A stretch of DNA of 64,000 bases from Ridgeia piscesae. Its lineage: Eukaryota > Annelida > Polychaeta > Sabellida > Siboglinidae. The stretch covers positions 17,501 through 81,500 of the forward strand of contig JAODUO010001659.1 of NCBI GenBank assembly GCA_025642075.2, in the 5' to 3' direction. Shown piece after piece: positions 46,645-61,385 of this stretch. Each line of letters opens with the position of its first letter. Within the stretch, counting starts at the first letter, position 1. A program made the translations under genes and the position numbers. Under the pieces are notes generated by a model that was given only the letters and a program-made list of their open reading frames with translations, made no database searches and was not told where the DNA came from.

Positions 46645-46900
46645 CGTGAGACAAATGCTCTACCCTGGAAAAGGCGTTTGACAGGGTACCAAAGGAGGCA
46701 ATAAGATGGATCATTAGGAAATCGTGTATATATGAGTGGTTGGTGAGAACAGAGATTACATTGTACAGTGAGGCGAGTACTGCGGTGAGACCGGGGCAAG
46801 GAGATAGCAATAGCTTCGATGTGGAGATGGTGGCGCGTCAGGGTTCAGTACTCAGCCCTCTGCTGTTTGCCATTGTGATAGACTTCACCTTCACCTATCT
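46645..46900 (+). mobile_element. RTE-like reverse transcriptase fragment
   Basis: The plus strand reads TLEKAFDRVPKEAIRWIIRK, EWLVRTEITLYSEASTAVRP and VARQGSVLSPLLFAIVIDF. This is the RT core between the first catalytic Asp and the block before YADD in RTE-type endonuclease-reverse transcriptases (VDLEKAFDRVPRE, QGSVLSPLLF). It begins within a few bases of the end of the preceding LINE, so one may be inserted into the other. The upstream half was not found on the far side. Confidence 0.7.
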
Positions 46901-47149
46901 CGTAGTCTTAGTGGACCGTTGGGGCGACACAGATGACCTGGCAACCAGCTCCCTCCACTCCACTCGCCTCTCAGTCTTCCTCATGGCGGCCTTCCTTATT
47001 GTGATAGACATAGTGACAAAATAAGCATAAGTGAGAGATGAAAGAGTATGTTGCATGGAATCTGTAGCAAGGTTTGCTGTTGTCTTGCTTGAACGTACGA
47101 AGTGGGTTCATAAGGGATGCAGTGGTATGAAGGTAGGCTGCAGGTAGTG

Positions 47150-47940
47150 AGCGCACCAATTTTAATGCAATATATCTCAGGGAGAGGTACCACCTGCAGA
47201 GACGATAGAAGATGACAAGGAGGTGGTTGGATAGATATGCAACATAGTAGGCTTATTCTGTCATATGTGGGGGACCTATCGAGTTCGAAGGATGGGGAAG
47301 ATGCTACAACAACATCATGAGTAAGATGTGCCTGGCTGAAATTCAGGAAGATATGGTCAATGAGAGTGGCTGAGTGTATAGTTACTCTGGTAGGCTTTGT
47401 GTTTGTAGGAATGAAGCCATTTGACATCAACATGTCAAGATAGTCAGCGCTGTAAATATTATTTTCATAAATGTTGTAAGTTAATATTAGCATCACCACA
47501 CATAATGATGTGTTTGTTTTCATTTTGTATTCATTTCGTTATTAGGTGAAGGTCTTGAGTAAATCAGTTATGAGTATTGGGTCCGGCGATCTATAAATTG
47601 ATACTATTAATAATTTGTTGTGAGTGGCATCATGGGTGTTATTTAACATTTCACTAAATATACAATCATAGTTATTACAGGTATTTAAGAAAGTAATATC
47701 GTTTCTTATGTCATAGTTTATGCCATTGTTGACTATATACATAAGTCACCCCTTCTTTAATTGTAGGTTTGTGTTTGCACATCAATTGGTAAACTTCAAA
47801 ATGTGCAAGTTGTAGATTTTCATTTAACCAGGACTCTTATATGGTCATTACATCAAAGGTTAATTTGTTTGTGGAGTTTAGTTCATAGAGTAAAGCTTCA
47901 AGCTGTGCTTTGTTTTTAGTAAGCTTCTTATATTTCTATT
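47150..47940 (-). mobile_element. LINE endonuclease fragment
   Basis: The minus strand reads FDVMTI (stop) ESWLNENLQLAHFEVYQL, then NDITFLNTCNNYDCIFSEML and KLLIVSIYRSPDPILITDLL. Next comes SADYLDMLMSNGFIPTNTKP followed by TRVTIHSATLIDHIFLN. This is the apurinic-type endonuclease domain of a non-LTR element, including the final S-x-T-LIDHIF block. No RT follows on this strand, so it is a 5' fragment with frameshifts. Confidence 0.75.
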
Positions 47941-50429
47941 TAAGACAAAGACATATTTTTAATAATGATTTTGTCTAATTTATAACCCGGGTTCATTTCG
48001 GGAATAATTTTGTGATTCATTTATAATATAAGGTTAATCTTCATTATTTAGAACCATCTTTCTAGTAAATGATATTTACATAACAATGAAATGATAAATA
48101 TTGTTTAAGTAACAGTGTAACAAAATGAATACTTGCATAAATGTTAATAATAATATAAACATCATCAAATTATTTTCCCCATATAAGTTTCGTAACGTTC
48201 ACTGATACAATTTAAAAATAAATTTATACTGATATGATCGTTCACTGATACAATGCAAAATAATACAGATGTTGGTAGCGTACATAAAGATGAATACCTC
48301 CCAGATTTATGGTAAAAATTTAAGACATTGATAAATAAATTATAATAATCATAGCAAACATAATGAGATACACAGCAGATATGAGTAGATATATAACAGA
48401 CAAGATTAGATACAGAGCAAGTCACATGAAATGTCATTAGATACCACGAAAATGAGACCACTGTGAATGTTATCATGGCATTGCTATTGTCAGCAGGATC
48501 CATAAGTGTTTTGGCCATAAGTTTTTTAGATAAGTAATGTTGATGGGCACTAATCAGGGGAGCGTTTTGAAGTAACTGGTGTACATGATGTGATTTTTGT
48601 GACTTTTATCAGCATATAAATTCTATATAAATGTTCATTTCTTGATAATCTGACAAAATATATCGCTGTGTCCTTTGTTGTCTACAAGTACAATAACTAA
48701 CCAGGTAATCGTTCTTCATCAGCCATACTATTGTCAGTGCATGGTGCATGGTTAGCATGGTCTACCCATCACTACACTGTGTACATGGGCGAAGCTGGAA
48801 GAAAAAACAATATATAATATGAAAATTTTATAATGAAAATTCATTCAATATATTCAATGTAAATGGACCAAGAGGCCTGGACGTCCGTTGGACTATAACA
48901 ATAGCAAGTTCAGTTGGTAATTATGTATGATATGTGCTTTGGTAAATCATAGTCACTGCTTAGTATCTTCACCATAATTACTTAATTGGCATTTTCTGTG
49001 ATTATTCATGAGATGACCAAAAACACCCACATTTCACGAATGCAGCATACAATAGCAATAGTGTATGAATGTTAACTATTTAGTTGTCCAAAAAATGAAT
49101 TGTGTATCTTTGTCATGCTCCTTGTATAATATTTATTTAACCAGTAGACACCACAGGCATACAATTTTAAAGACAATTAATCAAGCACCAAAATAAACAC
49201 ATCTCACAGTTACAGAAAACCAGTAGTTTTGAAGATATAGCTTAAACCATGCAGGCAGGTATTGTCCACTTTAACAGTGATCTACTGTGTTATTGATACA
49301 GCCCCTACCACGGCTGCCACTGCAATTAATCAAGGTGCCACAACAACAATACAAGGCCAGGAATATCCAGCGTCACTATGGCCGAGTCAGGGCCTCTAAT
49401 GGAATATACATATATCCACAGGACGTCTTGTCGTCTGAGAGGAGCTAATGTTTACGCAGAACGGAAACATTTTAACAATTTCCTTTTTTGGGATGACCGT
49501 AGCTGAAGACTAGTGAACTAAAATGTCTTGTGTACAATGAAAACACCCCCATATATGACACTATCTGTCTAGGCAAAATAAAAGAAGACGGCTACAAAAC
49601 ATTTTAATAAGAACACTGAAAATGTACCAGTTTGAAGGTCTTAGAGGATCATAGGAGGGTACAAAAAGAGTCAATCAAATTAAAATGTAGTGCACTACAT
49701 TCTACATTGAAAACATTAATGTTAGAGCAATCCAGTATATACTGTAAAATATAGCAGAACAAAAGAAAAACAGTCTATCTAATACTGCATATTTAAATAC
49801 ACGACTATAGTATCTAACATTACAACCATCTCCTGAATAAATCACTAGGTAATTTTCATGACATTAGAACGTTTTCCATCATTGTGTTGTGTCTGTTAAA
49901 AATATGGATGCCTGCCAATGTTGGTTCATACTCCAGCAAACGTACTTCAGTATGGTTGTATGATGCATGCAGTAAATGTATACTAAACATGTTTTGTAGA
50001 GATGCTCTTGAATCCGAAGTCAAATGACATCACCGAAGTAGTTATTAAAAGGAAGATTTATTCTGAAATGTTATGAATACCAATTATAAAGTTGTCAATA
50101 CAGTACTGTATCTAGCAGACATCACTAGTCATAATGGTGTCTATGCAATAATTATATGAAGAGAACAAGATTATTTTATACCAGGCATGTCATAATAATT
50201 GTATAACTCAATCATACCCCTGAAAGTACATCAGTTATGATGCAAAGGCTTATGTATCAATATATTTGGATAAACACATTCACATTAGTTATACATACAT
50301 GAAGCAGAACATTAATTTTATTTTATTGCAAAGTAATTTATGTGGTAATATGTTGAAATACAGAAAAAGCACTTTTGGGGTACATTTTTGCCAGTCATAC
50401 AGTGTTTGATGAACAGGTGCATATTAAGT

Positions 50430-50430
<1 letters not shown>
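47941..50430. other. AT-rich non-coding stretch
   Basis: No supported gene. A possible diverged dispersed repeat near 48960-49080 resembles 13790-13870. Confidence 0.4.
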
Positions 50431-50496
<66 letters not shown>

Positions 50497-50502
50497 TATA
50501 TC
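50431..50502. repeat. (TA)n microsatellite
   Basis: TA repeat with a phase slip near 50440 and one C near 50491. Confidence 0.95.
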
Positions 50503-51008
50503 TAATTAATATTCTAGCCAGTTGAGATGTGTGTTAAGACCTGAAATAAACTATAAATACACGTGTGACACCCATTTTCAAGGCACAACTGACAATATCT
50601 GATTTTTTAAATACATTTTAGTTCCTTATATATTTTACCCATCCATTGATATTTTATTATAGTGGACAGGTCTCAGCATAAAGGTATGGGGTTTACTATT
50701 CTCTACTTGCGGATGTCACCGGTAGTGTAGTTTTGCTCCGTTTTGTTTATTTTAACGCACGCACCTCATAAATTCAAAACATCAATCACAGTACATGTTC
50801 TCATGTGTGACAATAATACACGTCCCGTTTACGTTTTCATTTATAATGTTGTGTAATATATTCGATCTTACGTATTTTACCAGAAGACGAACTCCTTTGT
50901 GTCAGTGGGGTTGGGTAACGATTGCAACCTTGATATACTGGTGAATATGAACGAATAAATGTGACATACGTACATATGTGCTATCACTTACAAACCTATA
51001 AGTAACAT
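50503..51008. other. Non-coding spacer
   Basis: Nothing recognised. Confidence 0.35.
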
Positions 51009-51982
51009 GCACACACGCACACACGCACACACGCACACACGCACACACGCACACACGCACACACGCACACACGCACACACGCACACACGCACACACGCAC
51101 ACACGCACACACGCACACACGCACACACGCACACACGCACACACGCACACACGCACACACGCACACACGCACACACGCACACACGCACACACGCACACAC
51201 GACACACGCACACACGCACACGCGCACACACGCACACACGCACACACGCACACACGCACACACGCACACACGCACACACGCACACACGCACACACGCACA
51301 CACGCACACACGCACACACGCACACACGCACACACGCACACACGCACACACGCACACACGCACACACGCACACACGCACACACGCACACACGCACACACG
51401 CACACACGCACACACGCACACACGCACACACGCACACACGCACACACGCACACACGCACACACGCACACACGCACACACGCACACACGCACACACGCACA
51501 CACGCACACACGCACACACGCACACACGCACACACGCACACACGCACACACGCACACACGCACACACGCACACACGCACACACGCACACACGCACACACG
51601 CACACACGCACACACGCACACACGCACACACGCACACACGCACACACGCACACACGCACACACGCACACACGCACACACGCACACACGCACACACGCACA
51701 CACGCACACACGCACACACGCACACACGCACACACGCACACACGCACACACGCACACACGCACACACGCACACACGCACACACGCACACACGCACACACG
51801 CACACACGCACACACGCACACACGCACACACACGCACACACGCACACACGCACACACGCACACACGCACACACGCACACACGCACACACGCACACACGCA
51901 CACACGCACACACGCACACACGCACACACGCACACACGCACAAACGCACACACGCACACACGCACACACGCACACACGCACA
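51009..51982. repeat. (ACACACGC)n octanucleotide satellite, ~120 copies
   Basis: About 970 bp of an almost perfect 8-bp unit. Deviations are rare: one lost base near 51201, CGCG near 51220, one extra AC near 51831 and one AAAC near 51942. Every base alternates pyrimidine and purine. All reading frames stay open because of the repeat; none is a gene. On the right it passes into CATA-type repeats and TA tracts. Confidence 0.98.
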
Positions 51983-52361
<379 letters not shown>

Positions 52362-53070
52362 TATATGTATTGTTGTATGCATTTTCCTTTGGGAGCATTA
52401 TAGTGTGTTTATTCAGGCGAACCGTGATCACGATAGTGTTTCAGCCACGTGTAACGGTCATGTATCGTGACTCGTCAACCATACTCGTTTGGGCAAATCC
52501 ATTCAGTCGAAGCTTACAGCTACAACTGTGACAACACTTGGTGATTTAGACACTTGTATGAGCAATAGGTGCGAGTAATAGCAACTAATACCACATAGAA
52601 CGTGCATATTGGCATAACAGAGCACGTTATTGACGGCACGTGATCGTTTTTTCTATCAATATTACTTGTTAGCTTTGACGCATTACGATAACTAGAAGTC
52701 TTATTGGAATGTTTTTATGAAAGTCGATTGGTGCTTATTATATTTTTTCATAACAGTGGACTGTGCCCCTTCAGGGTTTCGGAACCTTAAACAAGTTGAA
52801 CAGTTTTGCGTGTGGCATGTGCATGCATGTAATTATAAGTTAAAATGTGATTTATAGTTTTGTTTGCTAAGTTTTATTAAGCCATATAAGACAAGATGTA
52901 TTAAGCAGTTATTTGCTATATTGTCATTTGCAGATATGTCCTCCACCGCGGCTGAACAGTTCCACGCCGATACGTTCCTCTCTTCCCCGGATCTTGTTTG
53001 TTTCACGTAGTGATGTGCCTATCTCGCTCGTTCGTCCATCTATGTATCAACATCACCGTCACTATTGTAC
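52362..53070. other. Non-coding stretch
   Basis: No gene is recognised. Confidence 0.35.
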
Positions 53071-53074
53071 AGTC

Positions 53075-53320
53075 GTAATGTCCTGTGGTTAGGCAAATGC
53101 CTCAGCATGACATTTCCACGTCTTTTTTGCGCTATGATCTGCCAGATGATACTCTTCCAGTAGTCATCTAGTTCGTCTCTCCAGCGTCTCGTCGGTCTTC
53201 ATCTAGCTCATTTTCCTTCGTAGGGTATCCATGTGGTAATACACGATGTTCATCGGTTATCTCGTATTCTGTTGACATGCCCTGCCCAGGTCTGCTTCCG
53301 TCTTACACATTTCTTTCTAC
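53075..53320 (+). repeat. Dispersed repeat related to 44420-44650
   Basis: Shared order of words: 'aatgtcc', 'cctcagcatg', 'tgccagatgatactcttccagta' against 'cgtcagatggtgcccttccagta', and 'gttcgtctctcca' against 'gtttcgtttctcca'. It is probably the 3' part of a non-LTR element or SINE. Confidence 0.45.
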
Positions 53321-53640
53321 TAATCCCTTTGGTAAAGCCTTATTATACAAGCACGTATGTGACCTTTGTCTTTTCTCTCTCTGAGATATCACAAATGTTA
53401 TGTGCCTGTATTTGGTGTTTAACGTACTTCTTTCTATATATGTATACGTTACATTGTCATGCTTTGTATCATATTCAGTGAGTTGTATGAATGTGTTCTT
53501 TATCCTGCTCTGTCGTGTCTAATTTGAACTAGCTAGAACATTTTCTACGTGACGTTTAAACGTCTGGATGCTATCCCTATTCTTCCACCGATTTTATTTG
53601 AGACTTTGAAAAAATGACGTACGGTAGAGTGGTGGCTGGT
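53321..53640. other. Non-coding stretch
   Basis: Nothing recognised. Confidence 0.35.
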
Positions 53641-54508
53641 ACACTATAAGTAAACTTATGAATAAAACGCCACAAAGCGTTTTTTTTTTAACAAAAATTT
53701 TAAAAAAAACTTTTTAAAAAAGCATACAGTATTTTTTTTCCAATGGAACAAAGCTGATTTTGTTTTTCAAAAATAAATTGTATTTAAATTTTAATGTATT
53801 TTTTACAATGATGTACATTTTGAGAGATTACATTAAATGTAAAAAAGCACTTTTATTTGGACGTTTACTATACATTTTAAATGTTATAATAAGGTTAATA
53901 TACTCCAGCGATGAAACAATTTCACCATATTTTGCAGAGATTGGCAACCACTGATCTTTAATTCATAATACTATTTAAAACAAAAAAATTTGGGGTTACA
54001 CACTTCTAAAAGTTAAAATTCCGAAAAATTAAAAACAATCTATTATTCTTTTTGCCAACAAAAATTTTATATTGCTCTTTAAAAAAAAATTTCCTGTCTA
54101 ATGGGGACCAGATTTTTTTTGAAAATGCATTTTTTGTGTTAAAAAAAAAATTAATTTGGGATTTAGGGCATCCCCACTTTTTTGAAAACCCTCTTAAAAA
54201 AAAATGGTTTTTTGGGTAAGGGGATTTTCCGAACGGGTTTTAATTTTTTGGTTTGGAAAATGAAACCTATATTAAAACTCTGATTTTCAAATGGTTCCCA
54301 AACTAAACGGCAGATCAAACAACCGGATAAACGAGACAAATCACTTGAAAATTTTAAAATAGTTATTTCATATCTTGGTTTTTATATTTCTAACATCAAT
54401 TTATAGGAAAAAAAAATAAATTTTTTTTTTAAAAAAAAAAAGGGGAACAAAACCCCAAATTTTTTTTATTTGTATGAAATAGGGTTTTAATAATATATAT
54501 ATATATAT

Positions 54509-54541
<33 letters not shown>

Positions 54542-55025
54542 TAATAATATTCTTTTAATAATTAAATACTTTCCTTTTCAACTTCTTCCAAAAATTAATT
54601 AATTAATTAATTAATTAATTAATTAATTAATTAATTAAATTTAAATTTAAAGTAATGTAATTAATGTAATTAATTAAATGTAATTAATTAATTAAAATAA
54701 TTAAAATAATTAATTAATTAATTAATTAATTAATTAATTAATTAATAAAAAATTAAAATTATTAATTATTCTTTCTTAATTAATTACATTAAATTTCATT
54801 ATATTATATTATATTATATTATATTATATTATATTATATTATATTATATTATATTATATTATATTATATTATATTATATTATTTTATATTATATTTTATT
54901 ATATTATATTATATTATATTTTATTATATTTATTATATTATATTTTATTTTATTATATTATATTATATTATATTATATTATATTATATTATATTTTTTAT
55001 ATTATATTATATTATATCCCGGGTG
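53641..55025. repeat. Homopolymer-rich low-complexity block with (TTAA)n and (ATATT)n arrays
   Basis: From about 53680 the sequence is full of runs of A and T of six to twenty bases and long doublets such as 'aaaaaaaaaaaggggaacaaaacccc'. TTAA/AATT arrays lie at 54595-54745 and an ATATT array at 54797-55017. The character is unlike the rest of the window and may reflect unreliable consensus. Confidence 0.7.
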
Positions 55026-55141
55026 GGGTTAATTTATATATATATGCCATGTTCCCTTGGGAACAGCATGGTGTGAGTGTGTATTCATTAAGTTGCTAAT
55101 CATTCTGTTATAGATAAACCCGTTCCAACCGGAGACAAATT

Positions 55142-56103
55142 ATGGTTCGATGTCAGAACGACTGCGGCGAGACGGCCGTTAACTTCGACGACGCCGACGT
55201 GTGGCTTATCGGACTACGGAATTTCGCCGGACTAACGGCGGCACTGCTGCTGGTGGGGATCTCGCCAACGCGTACTTACTACGGGTGACCAGTTGGAGTC
55301 GTTTTCCGGTGCGCTGGGAAACGGTTCGACTAAGTCTGCGCTATTCAAGTGTCATCGACTTGTTTCTGTGCTTCGCCTTTGCCCTAGTCATTCTGTGGCC
55401 ATGGGTGAACATTCACATCGGTAGTGACGTATCTTTGACATTGCGTTGCGCTCGGTTCGATATCAAACATGTGTCGCGTTTGGCATTCGTTTTCGTGGGC
55501 AGCGGCATTGTTGTGGTTTGCCGTCAAGTGTGTATGATGAACACGTTCCAACACGAGACGTCGTTGATAAATCAACACAGCGGTCGCACCTTGAAACTAC
55601 TGAGAGACGTCGTCGTCAAAGTCGGTGCAATATGCGTAGTTAGCTACTTACTTGTGCCGAGTCTTGCGCCGGATATTCATCTATCTTGCTGTTTCGTCGA
55701 AAGTTGGATGACGTCACGGACCGTCTACCTGTTTCTTCTCCCAATCACCGTCAATGTCATCCTTGGTGTAATAGTACTAGCGCGAACATCGCCACCGGAA
55801 GTTGATGCTGACCGACAGGATGTGACGCAAACCACCGGTGGCGACTTTGTTGACAAAGCAATAGACTTTCTTCCGCTGCATGGTTACGAAAATGGCTTTG
55901 ACAAAATAACACATTCCAGATGGAATAGATTTGTTATAGTTGCGAGCGCATCGGTTCTAACGTGGTTTGTTTTGATGGTGGCAATGGCATTGGAAGGCAT
56001 TCTTCTGCAGCCGCCAAATGCTGAAACCGTCTTTGTGATGGTCAGTGTATCGACTCTATACAGCGTCTGGAGCGCCTGCTCTCTCTTCATATATTGGACG
56101 TAG
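55142..56103 (+). pseudogene. Divergent class F (Frizzled/Smoothened-like) seven-helix module, frame broken after helix 1
   Basis: Class F receptors are plasma-membrane 7TM proteins of Wnt or Hedgehog signalling. From the ATG at 55142 one frame reads RCQNDCGETAVNFDDADVWL then a hydrophobic helix (GLTAALLLVG), ending at 55288. This fits the C-x-x-x-C...F-T-x-x-E lead into helix 1. The next frame, open from 55201 to TAG/TGA-free end at 56103, carries the other helices: VIDLFLCFAFALVILWPWV, LAFVFVGSGIVVVC, a QHSGRTLKLLRD loop similar to Smoothened's LSGKTSYFHLL, then CCFVESW followed by TVYLFLLPITVNVILGV, FVIVASASVLTWFVLMVAMA, and a last helix VFVMVSVSTLYSVWSACSLF. One base gained or lost between about 55250 and 55285 would join them. 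No cysteine-rich ligand domain is seen upstream, where the sequence is poor. Class F assignment is by pattern and not certain. Confidence 0.55.
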
Positions 56104-56590
56104 GTGAGACGAAACCATTGAAATGATCGTCGCTTTTATTGTAATATTGACTGTCGCATATAACGCATTGACCAACCATTTGTGTTATAATATATAATTT
56201 TGTATATGTGCTGATTTTCATCCTCTTTAAATAAAACTTTTCGGTGACGTTACGTTTATATATGTTCTGTTTTGCTTGGCAGCATGATGTCGCGGAGAAA
56301 GCCACTATAGAGAGTACAATGACAATTACCGTCAGAGGAAGTATACTTCCTTTCAGAGATGGAGCCTGCGTGTATTCATCGCTACACGGAATTATAATTC
56401 ACACGTCAACTACACTTGAAGTGGTGCTTTTTGGCCGGAACGACAGAACGCTAGAATTATGTCTCCAATCATGCGTACATAAACTATTAATTGTGTGTGT
56501 CATATGAAAAGCTGGCTTTGAGACTAAGAACACTTTAGATTCAGATAGGTCAAGATGAGCTGGTAATTTGGAGAAAAAAAGTGTCAATAA
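56104..56590. other. Non-coding stretch 3' of the class-F-like module
   Basis: An AATAAA polyadenylation signal occurs at 56229-56234, about 130 bp after the stop codon. Nothing else is recognised. Confidence 0.45.
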
Positions 56591-58744
<2,154 letters not shown>

Positions 58745-59345
58745 ACTTTGACGTATTTGTTTAAGTCATCTTGGTAATTTCATAACTTTCCGTGGGAAAG
58801 CTTTGGTAACTTTTTATCATAAAACGGGAACCTTGGTAGTTTTTTACGACATAGAATATTTTCCTAATCATATTTTGGGTTGAAACGTCATTTCTTAGTA
58901 AAATACGACAACGTGAAAAGGATGTCAGGCGTTCACCACCTATCCGCCACTACTATTTCGTAACATGTCCGTTAGGGCGCGTCACCAGTTCACCAGCTAT
59001 CCGCTAGAGACGCTACACGACCGTTGACCTTTGACCTAGTTATGAGGTCACTTATCCGGATCCCGCTTCCACCGATCCGCACCGCGCCAGTGTATAACGA
59101 TCTGTACCTACTATACTGCTTACATTAAAAGCTGGCGCCATATTGCGGATAAAAGCTATGTGGGTGTGACACTTTCTATCATAACATAACAAACTTGGTG
59201 GTTTGTCTTACGACATAGAACATTTTTCTAACCATAATCTAGCATCTAGGTTGTGACGTCACTACATTGGACACTAGCGTCATATAACGGATAACTCTAT
59301 CACTACGTTAAACGCTAGCTCCATCTAGCGAATGAAACCACTAGT
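58745..59345 (+). repeat. Dispersed repeat R1, copy 2
   Basis: It aligns with 22960-23345 in the same orientation but is longer in the middle (58920-59100). The unit with 'ggtttgtcttacgacatagaacatttt' occurs twice. The end has GCTAGCTCCATCTAGCG where copy 1 has GCTAGCGCCATCTAGCG. Confidence 0.75.
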
Positions 59346-59456
59346 TAAGGTTAGGAACATAAAGAAAATTAGGGTTAATTAGTGATTGATAGATAACAAA
59401 GTTGGTATTAATTCAAGACGATAGTGTCAACATTTTTTTGTACAAAAACATCAAAA
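59346..59456. other. Spacer
   Basis: Non-coding; nothing recognised. Confidence 0.3.
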
Positions 59457-59780
59457 TATGTAAGTATGTAAGTATGTAAGTATGTAAGTATGTAAGTATG
59501 TAAGTATGTAAGTATGTAAGTATGTAAGTATGTAAGTATGTAAGTATGTAAGTATGTAAGTATGTAAGTATGTAAGTATGTAAGTATGTAAGTATGTAAG
59601 TATGTAAGTATGTAAGTATGCAAGTATGCAAGTATGCAAGTATGCAAGTATGCAAGTATGCAAGTATGCAAGTATGCAAGTATGCAAGTATGCAAGTATG
59701 CAAGTATGCAGGTATGCAAGTATGCAAGTATGCAAGTATGTAAGTATGTATTTATGTATGTATGTATGTATATATGTATC
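59457..59780. repeat. (TAAGTATG)n then (CAAGTATG)n octanucleotide satellite
   Basis: About 20 units of TAAGTATG are followed from 59621 by about 15 units of CAAGTATG, with one CAGGTATG variant. TAAGTATG then returns and passes into TATG repeats. The two blocks differ by one T-to-C change. Confidence 0.97.
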
Positions 59781-60038
59781 GTCGTTTTCATGTGAGTCGA
59801 CGAACATTTAGCCGCGTTCACTTCCGGTCGCACAGACGCAACTCGAACAAAACCGACGAAGGGAGAACGTGGCAACGCATGGTAATGGTAAAATAACGCG
59901 CAACCAACGAAAATGTCGTGGAGGCGACCCGAAAATGTAGCGACGTTCATGTCGACGAGTTTTACGAAGACAAACGAACAGTCGGCGGCAGCTGTTTTCT
60001 AGCGCTGATAAACTACTTTAGCGGCACGTACACCATAT
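59781..60038. other. Non-coding stretch
   Basis: Moderately GC-rich, with no supported gene. Confidence 0.3.
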
Positions 60039-60528
60039 GGGGCCGATTTTATAAAGTCGCGTAACTCTACGAGCAATTGTGCGGTCTACTGGTCGCAGCT
60101 AACGGCGACTATTCAGTGTTACATACAGCCAGTTTCATTCGACCAATTTAGCATTCGCGTAAACAAATCGACATAGAATTGACGTAATTGACGCGGTGGG
60201 GAATCTTTGTATTTGTGGTGTCTCTAGACACCCTTTTCACTTTAGCTAATTCCTTTGCCGATCGTATAGCAAATGATAACCTATGATGAATGTAAATGTA
60301 TACATTAAAAATAACAAGTTGAGGTTGGGCTTGTCGTGAGCGTCAGCGAACTTGGGTGTAAATATTTCAACTAGCATCAAGTTATAAGTACTAAACACAT
60401 GGCGCAGGCTACGAGCAAATATCGAGCAGACTCTGTTAACGCAACAAGGGTAACTTTACGACGTCTTAGGATTTCGATGAGTTATCGCCCGCTACGACGT
60501 AGTAAACGGGCTTTATGAAACCGGCCCC
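60039..60528. mobile_element. MITE-like element of ~490 bp
   Basis: The left end GGGGCCGATTTTATAAAG and the reverse complement of the right end, GGGGCCGGTTTCATAAAG, form terminal inverted repeats. The interior does not code. A similar GAAGCCGGCCCC end lies near 26173, so the family may have other members. No clear target duplication was found. Confidence 0.6.
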
Positions 60529-61095
60529 TGGTGTCCTGTTCCGACAACGGGCGCAGTGTTGACGATACAGCGCCAGTGTGTCGACTCTAAATGGTCCAAC
60601 TGAAGTACTGGCAAACCAGTACATATACTGGATCAGCTAGTGTTGCCTCGTTCCATATGTCGTTGGAGCACTACCATTGGGTGCACGACGCACGGCCACG
60701 CCAACAGTCCGGCGATTTGGCTGCGCAATGGAACCTGGTGGACTGTCGCTTATATCCGTGGATAACGGGTCGCAACATTACTCGATGGAAACACGATATG
60801 TGAGTGTCTCCGGAGAAAGTTCGATCGATTCGTGATGGTCGGCGCATCTCACATGCGCTGCATTTTCGACTACCTTTCTGGGAAGGCGATCGATGGACAA
60901 CGTCTGGCGTAAACAAAGCACGATCTGGAAGAAAAGCATGCATTTCTATGTGGCCACGCAAAGCAAACATTTCGTGCCACTCTGCAAAACATAGTCTGCA
61001 GAAACTACACTTGGCAAGGAACAGCACAGCATTTTTTTTACAGATTGGCGCTCACGCTACTGCGCATAGTTGTGTAACTCACAAACAGGCACATA
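60529..61095. other. Non-coding stretch
   Basis: Open frames on both strands here match nothing I recognise. Confidence 0.3.

Positions 61096-61385
<290 letters not shown>

Noticed and set aside
48165..48518. 117-codon minus-strand frame with hydrophobic segments
   Set aside because: AT-rich translation bias gives such frames; no conserved motif is seen.
59457..59780. Regular direct repeats suggestive of a CRISPR-like array
   Set aside because: Units are 8 bp with no spacers, in animal DNA; it is a microsatellite.
60591..61027. Overlapping open frames on both strands
   Set aside because: Neither shows a known motif; the plus one runs on into the AC repeat.
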